A stretch of DNA of 64,000 nt from Pseudomonas frederiksbergensis (lineage in GTDB: Bacteria > Pseudomonadota > Gammaproteobacteria > Pseudomonadales > Pseudomonadaceae), in contig NZ_JQGJ02000009.1 in assembly GCF_000802155.2 (NCBI RefSeq), positions 62,001 to 126,000 of the forward strand, given 5' to 3'. Positions 16,703 through 26,738 of this stretch are shown here, in pieces. Positions within the stretch are counted from its first letter, which is position 1, and each line of letters opens with the position of its first letter. Under the pieces are notes generated by a model, which was not told the DNA's origin, did not search any database, and saw only the letters and a list, made by a program, of their open reading frames with translations. The translations under genes were made by a program, and so were the position numbers.

Positions 16703-16746
16703 AACCCTCCGATCAAGCGATCTTTGATCGTGCCGATCGGAGGGTT
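16703..16746. terminator. Hairpin after the small-GTPase operon
   Basis: AACCCTCCGATC (16703-16714) pairs with GATCGGAGGGTT (16735-16746). A second small stem, GATCAA/TTGATC, lies inside. It follows the last gene of the operon by about 40 bases. There is no strong T run, so it may act as an RNA end or processing element rather than a strict intrinsic terminator. Confidence 0.5.
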
Positions 16747-16906
16747 CATTCGCTTTTTCTCGAAGCCGCCGCGTTCCACCCTCCTATTTTCACATTTAAT
16801 TAACGCCACGATTATTTTTACCCGTCAGTAACTCCCCCGCGATTTCTATCGAGCGCAGCGCCATTCAGTGTGTGTGCGGATCTTTCGGGGGCATGGATGT
16901 AAGTGT

Positions 16907-16987
16907 GGCGACAGCGGCGACAGCGGCGACAGCCCGCGTAGAACGTGACCTGGAACGTGGCGACAGAAGTGGCGACAGTCGCCACTT
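16907..16987. repeat. Five GGCGACAG repeats plus a perfect palindrome
   Basis: GGCGACAG occurs at 16907, 16916, 16925, 16959 and 16971. The last copy forms half of a perfect palindrome, AAGTGGCGAC-A-GTCGCCACTT (16967-16987). The same 7-mer core recurs in opposite orientation beyond the DUF3987 gene at 19195-19276. Short, regularly spaced copies with a palindrome are typical of protein-binding clusters such as iterons or operators. Confidence 0.75.
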
Positions 16988-17275
16988 TCTGAGCGCTTTG
17001 CCCGTGACGCTTGACCGTCTTTTCGAGTGGGTATAAAAATTGGCGCACGGATCGCTGTCGTTGACAGCACCTGCCCAGGTAGCCAGAGCCTTTAAGGCTA
17101 CGCCACTTGCGTGGTGGTTCTTCCCTAAGTGCGATTAGCGTCCGGCGGCTCGCACGGTCACTCCCCAAGAGTGACGGATGCCTTCTCTACCAATCTGTCC
17201 ACTGCGGCAGACGATGGACCTATCTAGCTGCACTGCAGCTGCCTCACCCTTCGGCACACATCGCTGCGCCAGACC

Positions 17276-17310
17276 GCGCCCGTCTCTTTCTCCTGGAAAG
17301 AGACGGGCGC
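17276..17310. repeat. Perfect 15-bp inverted repeat with 5-base loop
   Basis: GCGCCCGTCTCTTTC (17276-17290) and GAAAGAGACGGGCGC (17296-17310) are exact reverse complements around TCCTG. There is no adjacent T run on either strand, so a simple terminator is less likely than a structured RNA element, a recombination or nicking site, or a dimer-binding operator. Confidence 0.7.
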
Positions 17311-17733
17311 TCGTACCAGTGCTGCAAGCCACGTAGTACAAGGCATTGCCGCAACTCTCCTCGTGACAATCGACCCGACAAATCCGATTCGTCGCCATCC
17401 GCAATGACACTGGCACCGGTGCCGCAGCCAATGGAAAGGCTGCACCTGACTGACAGTCAGGCATGCCCCAGGTGTCCATGTCGTTGCCTTCTCCTACTCA
17501 GGATCTCCAGGTGCCGAACTCGTCAGTCGGCACAGCCTCCACCCGCCCGCATGTTCGGATGCGTCTAAGGAGGCCAGATTCAAGGGTTCATGCCCTTGCT
17601 CCCGGTCGTAAGGAGCCGTTCGTTCCGCGTCAGTGAACACCTCACAGGCCGCAGGGGCCTTGATCCCTGATAACACTCAGCAGCCTTGGCGGGACGACGT
17701 GAGGACAACTAGCAATGAACGAGGAGAGGGCCC

Positions 17734-19134
17734 ATGCAGCAGTTAGATCCGAAGCTTGAACTACCACGACCACCTCGACCGTTGATTGAGTCGAATCCCG
17801 TGGCCCAGCCTTATCCGGTGCAGGCGCTGGGTGGGATTCTTGGACCTGCGGTGGAGCGCATGGCCGAGGTCATCGGCGTACCCCAGGCATTGGCTGCACA
17901 ATCGGTGTTGGCTGCCTCGGCGCTGGCTACCCAAGGTCATGCCGGCTTACAGCTCGACGGGAGAAATTATCCCCTCTCGCTGTACCTGATCACGGTGGCA
18001 GCTTCGGGGGATCGTAAAACGGCGACAGACCGATCTGCATTGCTGCCAGCACGCCAATGGGAGCGTGAGCAGTGGCAGCGCTACCGCGAACAGCTTGCCC
18101 GGTACCGCGCCGCACAGCGCCAGATGCAGCGTATCAACCCTGCCGATCCCGACTTCGCGAACGGTGTACCGCTCGAAGCGGAGCCCTCTGCACCGAGGCT
18201 GATTACCACGGACCCAACTATTGAAGCGCTGATCAAAGGGCTTTGCCATGACCTGCCGAGCATGGGGTTGTTCTGCGATGAAGGGGGACAATTCCTCGGC
18301 AGCAGCACCATGAGTCGGGACAACCGTTTGAAAGCGGTTACGACCTTGTCGTCACTCTGGGACGGAAGTCCGATAGATCGCGCGCGGTCTATGGCGGGTG
18401 AAAGCTTGCGAGCTTACGATCGACGCTTAAGCCTGCACCTGATGCTGCAACCGTATCTAGCCATGCAGTTACTCAGTGACCCATTGCTGCAGGGGCAAGG
18501 CATTCTCGGTCGCTGCCTCATCACCTGGCCCACCAGCCTGGCCGGACAACGCAGTTACCAGTCTGTCGACTTGTCCAAAGACCCCGCCCTAAAGCGATAT
18601 CACCACCGTCTTTCGGCCCTGTTTCATCAGCCTTGGTCACTTTTCGCTGACGGGGCCTTGCGGCTATCACCGCTGACACTAAGTCCCTTAGCCCGCCGTC
18701 GCTGGATTGATTTGCATGATGCTATCGAAGCTCAGCTGGGGGAGTTTGGCGAGCTGGCCAGCGTACGGCCCAGCGGATCAAAGGCTGCCGATAACCTGCT
18801 GCGCGTCGCCGGCAATCTTGCAGTTGTGGAGGAGAGCAGCGTCGTGGAGGTCGACCATATCCAACGGGCCTCCGCTTTAGTCGGCTACTACCTCACCGAG
18901 ATCCAGCGCCTGACTGAGCAGGAGCCAGTGTGTCGAGTAAAAGAGGAGGCAGACCGGCTGCTGCGATGGCTGCAGGTCAAAGATTGGAAGCGTTTCAGTA
19001 TTCGTGAATTGAATCGCAACGGTCCCCGCTTTGCCCGCAAGAGCAGTCGTCATGCCGCCAAGCTGTTGGTCGAGTTGATTGATCATCAGTGGTTGATCAC
19101 CGATGGCCACACCTTCGAGGTGCGCCATGTTTAA
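17734..19134 (+). CDS. DUF3987 (YfjI-like) protein of an integrative element
   Basis: This 466-aa protein has the pattern of DUF3987/YfjI proteins, which recur in integrated elements, including E. coli CP4-57, itself inserted at ssrA. A degenerate P-loop (VAASGDRKTATDR, about residues 88-100) and a Walker B-like GLFCDEGG near residue 175 suggest a RecA/primase-helicase-like ATPase fold. The C-terminus carries a winged-helix-like segment (FSIRELNRNGPRFARK). A GAGGAGAGG stretch precedes the ATG. It leads a plus-strand set with a small ORF and a tyrosine recombinase, all overlapping. A role in element replication or maintenance is likely but not shown. Confidence 0.8.
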   Translation: MQQLDPKLELPRPPRPLIESNPVAQPYPVQALGGILGPAVERMAEVIGVPQALAAQSVLAASALATQGHAGLQLDGRNYPLSLYLITVAASGDRKTATDRSALLPARQWEREQWQRYREQLARYRAAQRQMQRINPADPDFANGVPLEAEPSAPRLITTDPTIEALIKGLCHDLPSMGLFCDEGGQFLGSSTMSRDNRLKAVTTLSSLWDGSPIDRARSMAGESLRAYDRRLSLHLMLQPYLAMQLLSDPLLQGQGILGRCLITWPTSLAGQRSYQSVDLSKDPALKRYHHRLSALFHQPWSLFADGALRLSPLTLSPLARRRWIDLHDAIEAQLGEFGELASVRPSGSKAADNLLRVAGNLAVVEESSVVEVDHIQRASALVGYYLTEIQRLTEQEPVCRVKEEADRLLRWLQVKDWKRFSIRELNRNGPRFARKSSRHAAKLLVELIDHQWLITDGHTFEVRHV

Positions 19135-19480
19135 TCTTGATGAAGCGCTGCGCAACCATCTAGCTCAGCGTCAAAAGGAGCCCAAAGCGCGATTTGTCGC
19201 CGCTACTGTCGCCACTTTGTCGCCATGCTCAAAACCAGGCAGGACAAGGGTTGTCGCCGCTGTCGCCAGTGTCGCCACCACCCATAAAGCTATCGCCTCT
19301 ACCACAGCCATTATTCAATGGTTGAAAGAGGAGGGTGCGCATCTTTACGTCACCGGCAACACGCTGTGTTTTCGCCCGACTGATTGGGCGCAGATCCCCA
19401 TCGTGAGCGCGCACTGGCGAGCCCTTTTGCATGATCTCGCTGCAATCGATCAGGAACAGAAAAATGGCTCGAGTTGGTAA
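19127..19480 (+). CDS. Small ORF with TGTCGCC-encoded VAT repeats
   Basis: The protein is 117 aa. The ATG at 19127 lies within the end of the DUF3987 gene, with GAGG 6 bases upstream. The TGTCGCC repeat cluster falls inside it and produces the odd sequence FVAATVATLSP and VVAAVASVATT. The DNA repeats may be the selected feature, with the protein sequence tolerating them. The C-terminal part (IIQWLKEEGAHLYVTGNT, DWAQIPIVSAHW) looks like a folded domain. Its 3' end overlaps the recombinase start by 17 bases. Such small ORFs commonly sit between a DUF3987 gene and a recombinase. The function is unknown. Confidence 0.6.
   Translation: MFNLDEALRNHLAQRQKEPKARFVAATVATLSPCSKPGRTRVVAAVASVATTHKAIASTTAIIQWLKEEGAHLYVTGNTLCFRPTDWAQIPIVSAHWRALLHDLAAIDQEQKNGSSW
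19195..19276. repeat. Six TGTCGCC repeats
   Basis: TGTCGCC starts at 19195, 19207, 19218, 19252, 19261 and 19270, six copies in 82 bases. It is the reverse complement of the core of the cluster at 16907-16978, so the two clusters face each other across the DUF3987 gene. The spacings of 12, 11, 34, 9 and 9 roughly mirror the 9, 9, 34 and 12 of the upstream cluster. Confidence 0.8.
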
Positions 19481-20444
19481 GCGATCTGGGCGCAATTTCG
19501 GCTTCGGTCGCCAGCTCAGCTATGCCGGACCGCAAGCCTTGAAAGATCTATTTGGCGATGGCCATTTTGCTACCGTCAAAGCCCATAGCGATCGGTGGCA
19601 GGCGTTCGTGCATTGGTGTCGATCCGATGAAGGACCGAGAGTCAACGACGCGCGCCAGATAGACCGCGAGATACTCATGCGGTACGCCGTCCACGTGCGG
19701 GAGCAGGTTGATCAGGGCAACGTCGGCATTGCCACCGCGCAGAACCGACTGTCCAGCGTGAACCGAACGATGGCCGCGCTGCGTGGTGATCAGTTCGTCA
19801 AAATCCCCAGTCCGAGCAAGGCGCTGGGCTTGCAGCGCTCAAGCGTTCGTAGTGAGGCACCGCAAGGCCAAGACCGTGCCAAGGTCAGGCTGATTGCGCA
19901 AGCGCTGTCAGAGCGACAGCAGTCCAGGGTTAGTGCCATTGTGCTCCTTGCCCGAGAGACCGGCATGCGCCTGCGCGAAGCGATCTTGGCGGACCTGCCA
20001 CGGCTGCAACGAGAGGCTCAGCGACTGGGGAAGATCAATATCCAAGACGGCACTAAGGGTGGTCGATCAGGGGCCTCGGCACCGCGCTGGATTACGGTAA
20101 CGGATCAAGTTCGCGATGCCCTGGATTGGGCCAGCGCGAACACACCCAATGGCAGCCGGAATTTGTTGGCGCCCGACGAAAGCTACAAAGACTTTATGCA
20201 GGCAGTTGTGCGACCGGCACGGGACATCCTGCATGAGCATGGATTGAAAGGTTTTCATGAGCTGCGGGCGGCTTACGCCTGTGAGCGCTATGAGCAACTA
20301 GTCGGCTTTCCTGCACCCGCTAATGGTGGTCGTGTTCATCAAGAGGATCGAGCACTCGATCAACGAGCCCGTAAGCAGATCAGCCACGAATTGGGACATA
20401 ACCGCATCGATGTGGTGAGTGCCTACATCGGAGGCCGGCGATGA
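19464..20444 (+). CDS. Tyrosine recombinase (integrase) of the DUF3987 element
   Basis: The start at ATG 19464 follows an AGGAACAG site. The product is 326 aa. The catalytic residues of the tyrosine recombinase family are visible: arginine in LARETGMRLREAIL, HELRAAYA supplying the H-X-X-R box, LGHNRIDVV, and tyrosine in SAYIGGRR at the very C-terminus. It resembles integrase-domain proteins found with DUF3987 genes rather than the P4-type integrase nearby. Its stop overlaps the next ORF (ATGA). It probably mobilises the DUF3987 module or resolves element multimers. The target site is not known. Confidence 0.82.
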   Translation: MARVGKRSGRNFGFGRQLSYAGPQALKDLFGDGHFATVKAHSDRWQAFVHWCRSDEGPRVNDARQIDREILMRYAVHVREQVDQGNVGIATAQNRLSSVNRTMAALRGDQFVKIPSPSKALGLQRSSVRSEAPQGQDRAKVRLIAQALSERQQSRVSAIVLLARETGMRLREAILADLPRLQREAQRLGKINIQDGTKGGRSGASAPRWITVTDQVRDALDWASANTPNGSRNLLAPDESYKDFMQAVVRPARDILHEHGLKGFHELRAAYACERYEQLVGFPAPANGGRVHQEDRALDQRARKQISHELGHNRIDVVSAYIGGRR

Positions 20445-20710
20445 CGACCGAGTTCGACATAGCGTTGTTCCTACAGCCCATGCTCAAAGGTGCACATGCC
20501 ACGCAGCAGCGGCACATCAGGCAAGCAGAAAGGATGCACGAGGTGATTCGTGAGCGCTGGGGTTGCGCGACTCCCTGGTCCTGGAGGGAAAAACACGTGA
20601 GATGGTTTCTGGAGCACTATTTGCGATGCTCAGCTCCAGCTACCATCTACTACTACGAGTTAACAGCGGGGTTGATCCGCCGTAGAAAGGCAAAAGTCGT
20701 GGTTGCCTGA
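20441..20710 (+). CDS. Small protein coupled to the recombinase gene
   Basis: This 89-aa protein has a start that overlaps the recombinase stop by four bases. The sequence is helical and basic, with tryptophan and tyrosine residues (WSWREKHVRWFLEHYL, TIYYYELTAGLIRRRK). It resembles the four-helix core-binding domain found at the N-terminus of tyrosine recombinases. A strong hairpin follows 16 bases later. It may be a DNA-binding accessory factor. I do not recognise a named family. Confidence 0.5.
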   Translation: MTTEFDIALFLQPMLKGAHATQQRHIRQAERMHEVIRERWGCATPWSWREKHVRWFLEHYLRCSAPATIYYYELTAGLIRRRKAKVVVA

Positions 20711-20726
20711 TAGACCTTTAAGCGTG

Positions 20727-20771
20727 AGCCCCCGAGTATGGGAATGCGGAGCCTTCCCATACTCAGGGGCT
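20727..20771. terminator. Long hairpin ending the DUF3987-recombinase operon
   Basis: AGCCCCCGAGTATGGGAA (20727-20744) pairs with TTCCCATACTCAGGGGCT (20754-20771), 17 of 18 positions, around a 9-base loop. TTT follows on the plus strand. It lies between the plus-strand operon and the convergent P4-type integrase, so it probably ends transcription from one or both sides. Confidence 0.7.
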
Positions 20772-20874
20772 TTGACTAAGGAGCGCAGGCGTACGAGAAA
20801 TTTGGGGATAGTCGTAAAGTCTGGCGCCATGCTGTACTACGCGGTTACACGGTTTTTCGCCGGTGCTACCGGCC

Positions 20875-22140
20875 TCAGGATACTCCCCGTATCGGTACGA
20901 CGTTGAGGTCTCTGTTGTGTTTGATCGCGGCTACCGACAGGCTGCCGGTAGCCGCCTTCTGGATATGTTCACTCCACCAAGCCATCATCGGACGCCGGCG
21001 TTCAATATAATCCGCCCGGTTGTAGGCGCTTCGAACCTCGTCTTTATCGACATGCGCCAACGCGACTTCGATTAGTTCCGAATCCCACCCATGCTCGTTC
21101 AGGATTGTGCTGGCCATTGAGCGCATGCCGTGGCTGACCAAGCGGTCCTGAAAGCCCATGCGCTTCAACGCCATGTTGGCTGTCTGGCTATTGGCGTGAG
21201 TACGTGGGTTTCGGTCTGCCGGGAAGACATACTCTCGATGACCGCTATGGGATTTGAGTATTTCCAGCAATGCCATGGCTTGATCGCTTAACGGGATGCT
21301 GTGTGGGCGTCGCTTTTTCATCCGCTCCGGAGGAATGGTCCAGACACGCCTTTCGAAATCGAGGTCTGCCCAGCGAGTAGTCGCCGCTTCAGCAGGGCGA
21401 GTCATGGTATGCAACTGCCATTCGATAAGGCAGCGTGTCGTGCGTTTGATACTGGCGTTTGCGAGTTCCAGCATGAGCTCGGGTAGCTCTTCGGGCGGGA
21501 GCGCGGCCATGTTTTCTTTCTTGGGTTTCTTGAATACCGCCCGGATGCCACTCAGCGGGTTGGCGAAGATCAGGCCGGAGTTCACGCCGTAGGTCATGAT
21601 CTCGTTAAGCCGCTGACTAAGGCGCTTAACCGTCTCCAGGCTGCCTTTCGCTTCGATTGGACGAAGCAGCTCGATCACCATCGGCGCGGTGATTTTCGCG
21701 AGTGGAGTCGTCTTCAATTCGGGGAACACATGCAGCGTGAGCGATCGCCAAATATCCTCGGCGTAGGCCGGCGTGACCGAGTCTTTCTTAAGCTCGAACC
21801 AGGCAGTGGCTACGTTCTCGAAAGTGTGTTCCGTTTCTGCGCGCTTGGCCTCATTTAGCGTATCGCGCTGCACTTTCGGATCGATGCCCAGAGCGAGCAG
21901 CTCCCGTGCTTGCACTGCCATCTTTCGGGCGTTCGCCAATGAAAGCTCTGGGTAGGTACCCAAGCCCATGTTAATTCGGTTTTTAGTCACCGGTTCACGG
22001 TAGTTGAAATTCCACAGCAGAGAACCGTTGCTGCGTACACGGAGTTGCAAGCCGTCCCCGTCGGTGAGGACGTAATCCTTGGACGCGGGTTTGACTCCCT
22101 TGAGCTGTCGATCGGAAAGGCGGAGGGTTTGAGCAGTCAT
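20875..22140 (-). CDS. P4-type tyrosine integrase adjacent to ssrA
   Basis: The protein is 421 aa from the ATG at 22140, chosen for GAGGGAAA about 7 bases upstream. An in-frame start at 22158 is the alternative. The N-terminus (LSDRQLKGVKPASKDYVLTD) is the arm-DNA-binding domain of P4-family integrases (DUF4102). Catalytic residues are visible: arginine in HTMTRPAEAATTRW, VSHGMRSMAS giving H-X-X-R, ALAHVDKDEVR, and the tyrosine in RSAYNRADY. The gene lies 188 bases from the 3' end of ssrA, a well-known target for this family, and reads away from it. It is the likely integrase of the island to its left. Confidence 0.92.
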   Translation of the reverse strand: MTAQTLRLSDRQLKGVKPASKDYVLTDGDGLQLRVRSNGSLLWNFNYREPVTKNRINMGLGTYPELSLANARKMAVQARELLALGIDPKVQRDTLNEAKRAETEHTFENVATAWFELKKDSVTPAYAEDIWRSLTLHVFPELKTTPLAKITAPMVIELLRPIEAKGSLETVKRLSQRLNEIMTYGVNSGLIFANPLSGIRAVFKKPKKENMAALPPEELPELMLELANASIKRTTRCLIEWQLHTMTRPAEAATTRWADLDFERRVWTIPPERMKKRRPHSIPLSDQAMALLEILKSHSGHREYVFPADRNPRTHANSQTANMALKRMGFQDRLVSHGMRSMASTILNEHGWDSELIEVALAHVDKDEVRSAYNRADYIERRRPMMAWWSEHIQKAATGSLSVAAIKHNRDLNVVPIRGVS

Positions 22141-22164
22141 GAGATTTCCCTCAGGCACTGATTT

Positions 22165-22213
22165 GGTATTCCAAAGGTTAGCACCGGAGGGGCTGGAATA
22201 CCGTATGGAATAC
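22165..22213. repeat. GGTATTCCA / TGGAATACC repeats upstream of the integrase
   Basis: GGTATTCCA (22165-22173) and TGGAATACC (22194-22202) form a 9-bp inverted repeat, and a third half-copy, TGGAATAC, lies at 22206-22213. They start 25 bases upstream of the integrase ATG. Such sites could be arm-type integrase sites or operators for an excisionase-like repressor. Confidence 0.6.
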
Positions 22214-22294
22214 TAAAACTTCTGGAACTCCAAGAATCTACAAAGACCTCAATAGCCGCTAAATCCTTGTATTTACTGGATTTAAGGCACAAAA

Positions 22295-22316
22295 AAAGAC
22301 GTCCGTGGACGTCTTT
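22295..22316 (-). terminator. Intrinsic terminator of ssrA
   Basis: On the minus strand AAAGACGTCC pairs with GGACGTCTTT around AC, followed by a T run (the A run at 22291-22297 of the plus strand). It lies 12 bases after the CCA end of tmRNA, on the island side of the likely attachment site. Confidence 0.85.
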
Positions 22317-22327
22317 AGATGATCAAA

Positions 22328-22350
22328 TGGTGGAGCCGGGGGGATTTGAA
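22328..22350. other. Likely attachment site in the 3' end of ssrA
   Basis: P4-type integrases next to ssrA usually recombine within the last bases of tmRNA, leaving a direct repeat of that end at the far side of the island. I see no second copy of this end to the left within the window, so the other boundary is probably beyond base 1. The exact core is not defined. Confidence 0.4.
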
Positions 22351-22721
22351 CCCCCGTCCGCCAGTACTCCGCTGTCGGTACTACATGCTTAGCCGTGTCT
22401 ATTGAGTTAACCCTCAGCGACCCGACGGGCAGGGTGCTTTGGGCGAGTTGTGTAAGTTTTAGCCGCTTCGTCCACAACGTACTGCACGGCGATTCCGTTC
22501 TATATGACAATCACTTTGGGTTTACGGACATCCCCTGGTGATTGCTGGACCCGAAGGTACCAGAAGGGAAGGGCTAAGGCTGCTTACGCAGCGAGAGCGT
22601 ATTCCCCGTAGGTTTCGTCATTGGCAACTATAGGAAGTTGCAACAGTGGATTTACGAGTTCTGTTACCAACTCGGCATGCACCTAAAGTTTCGCAACCGG
22701 CGTCGAATCCTAAACGGCCCC
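22328..22721 (-). ncRNA. ssrA: tmRNA (transfer-messenger RNA)
   Basis: tmRNA rescues stalled ribosomes together with SmpB, adding a degradation tag to the unfinished protein. The minus strand reads GGGGCCGUUUAGGAUUCGAC at the 5' end (from 22721) and ends GGCUCCACCA at 22328, about 394 nt. The tRNA-like T arm (GGGGUUCAAAUCC-type) is near the 3' end. The tag reading frame runs 22625 to 22584, with resume codon GCC, encoding ANDETYGEYALAA and then TAA. This is a typical length and tag end for Pseudomonas. The 3' end borders the P4-type integrase. The gene for its partner, smpB, is 9.6 kb to the right. Confidence 0.95.
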
Positions 22722-22764
22722 GAACCTGGCGCTCGATAAATCTTGAGGAGCGGCAGGCATGCGC

Positions 22765-22793
22765 AGTGTACGCCAATCCGTGTCTGAGGCCAA
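22765..22793 (-). promoter_or_regulatory. ssrA promoter
   Basis: On the minus strand TTGGCC (-35, 22793-22788) and TACACT (-10, 22770-22765) are separated by 17 bases. They stand about 45 bases before the mature tmRNA 5' end, consistent with a precursor trimmed by RNase P. The -35 lies inside a perfect hairpin. Confidence 0.6.
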
Positions 22794-22814
22794 CCCGAAG
22801 GTTGGCCTCAGACA
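22781..22814 (-). terminator. Perfect 15-bp hairpin with TTCG loop after the small secreted protein gene
   Basis: TGTCTGAGGCCAACC (22781-22795) and GGTTGGCCTCAGACA (22800-22814) pair exactly. The loop is TTCG when read on the minus strand. It immediately follows the stop of the gene at 22818 and has no T run. It overlaps the -35 of ssrA. Confidence 0.65.
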
Positions 22815-22817
22815 ATG

Positions 22818-23105
22818 CTACTGATCGCCTTTCGCGTTGTTCTGCAGCTTCTGGATGGCCTGGTTAGTCAGGGAGATGCAATTTTCGGTGCCTTCTTTGG
22901 TGCCTTTGGCGTGTTCAGCCTTGGCTTGTCCGACCGTGGCATCGATGTCGGTCTTCAGACCTTCGCTCATTTGCTCGGTGCTGACTTTGGCGTCGCTGAT
23001 CTTTTGTAAATTGATTTTGCAAAGGTCATCCTGGCTTCCTGCAAACACCGGAGAGGCCAACATCGCAGCGGAAATGAACAAGCCAGCAAGTGCGGTGCGC
23101 TTCAT
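22818..23105 (-). CDS. Small exported protein with two cysteines
   Basis: This 95-aa protein has a clear Sec signal peptide (MKRTALAGLFISAAMLASPVFAG), with cleavage expected after VFA. The mature part of about 73 residues is helical and charged, with two cysteines (DDLCKIN and ENCISL) that could form a disulfide in the periplasm. AAAGGAGA stands before the ATG. It is monocistronic and ends at a hairpin just before the ssrA promoter. I know this only as an uncharacterised Pseudomonas-type periplasmic protein. Confidence 0.75.
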   Translation of the reverse strand: MKRTALAGLFISAAMLASPVFAGSQDDLCKINLQKISDAKVSTEQMSEGLKTDIDATVGQAKAEHAKGTKEGTENCISLTNQAIQKLQNNAKGDQ

Positions 23106-23235
23106 GTGTATCTCCTTTAACGTCTGGTCTCGGTGCTGGCTGTAGGGGCACAGACAGGGCCGAGCATAAGGGAGGACCCAGCGGCGCCGGGTCTATTCAA
23201 GTTGACTACAGCGAAGCGCAGGAATTCGATTTATC

Positions 23236-26066
<2,831 letters not shown>

Positions 26067-26070
<4 letters not shown>

Positions 26071-26738
26071 TGGTCCTCCAGAATCAAAACCACCAGATCC
26101 TTCGGACCGTGGGCGCCGTAGGCCAGGACTTGTTCGATGTCGGCGGTTTTCGACGGGCCAGACACCAGCAGGGCATTGGTGGGCATGCCCTGGGCCCACG
26201 CGAATTCCTGTTGCACTTCATAGAAGTTGTCGCGGATCTCGCTGGCCTTGAGCAGGGCGAAATGCACCGGTGGGACCAGGCTCATCAGGCGCGGTTCTTC
26301 CCGGGTTGGCCAGAGAATCAGGCTACCTGTCGCGGCGATGGCGCCGAGGGTGCCGGTCAGGCTGGCCGGGGTGTCGTTGAACAACTCGGCTTTCCATTCT
26401 TCTACCGGTCGGTCGTAGGCCTTGAGAGTTGGCAGGCCCGGATTATTCGCCCAGAACTGTGTGATTCTTCCCCCGTGTACGGTGGTCGGTGCGATGAGCA
26501 AGCTTGGCAGTTGACGGTCGCGCAGCAGTTGCGCGAGCAGGGCCGGCCAGCCCTCGTCGGACGTCAGGTGGATTTCGGTGTGCACCGCTTCCATCAGCTT
26601 GCGCAATTGCGAGATGCGGTCCTCTGGCGCGTAGCGATAGGTTTGCGTCACCAGTTCGACGTCATAGGTGTCGGCAACCGGCGTAGTGCCTGTGAGACTT
26701 TTACGCAGCTTGGCGAGGATATTTTCCTTGGCGCTCAT
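26067..26738 (-). CDS. lutC: L-lactate utilisation protein LutC/LldG
   Basis: The protein is 223 aa of the LUD-domain family, third component of the iron-sulfur L-lactate dehydrogenase complex LutABC (LldEFG). Family features seen here are GTLGAIAATGSLILWPT, LVPPVHFAL and VSGPSKTADIE followed by HGPKDLVVLILE at the C-terminus. The start overlaps the lutB stop (ATGA, 26735-26738), and its stop overlaps dld (ATGA). It has no cysteine clusters of its own, as usual for this subunit. Confidence 0.92.

Larger units (their letters stand above)
16665..17733. other. Gene-poor 1.07-kb stretch before the DUF3987 gene, with repeats and hairpins
   Basis: No ORF here is convincing. Reading frames at 16818-17168, 17107-17568 and 17135-17479 overlap each other on opposite strands and lack recognisable domains. 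The stretch contains the operon-end hairpin at 16703, a cluster of GGCGACAG repeats at 16907-16978, a 10-bp palindrome at 16967-16987, and a perfect 15-bp inverted repeat at 17276-17310. It resembles a control or replication region of an integrative element more than coding DNA. This is an inference. Confidence 0.5.

Noticed and set aside
16907..16978. CRISPR array
   Set aside because: Repeats are only 8 bases with 1- to 26-base gaps, with no spacers of regular length and no cas genes.
16818..17168. Minus-strand ORF through the GGCGACAG repeats
   Set aside because: Its odd CRRCRRC and VATVAT runs come straight from the DNA repeats. Nothing else supports coding.
17107..17568. Plus-strand ORF in the gene-poor region before the DUF3987 gene
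   Set aside because: No domain and no clear ribosome site. It overlaps a minus-strand ORF (17135-17479), and both cross the perfect 15-bp hairpin.
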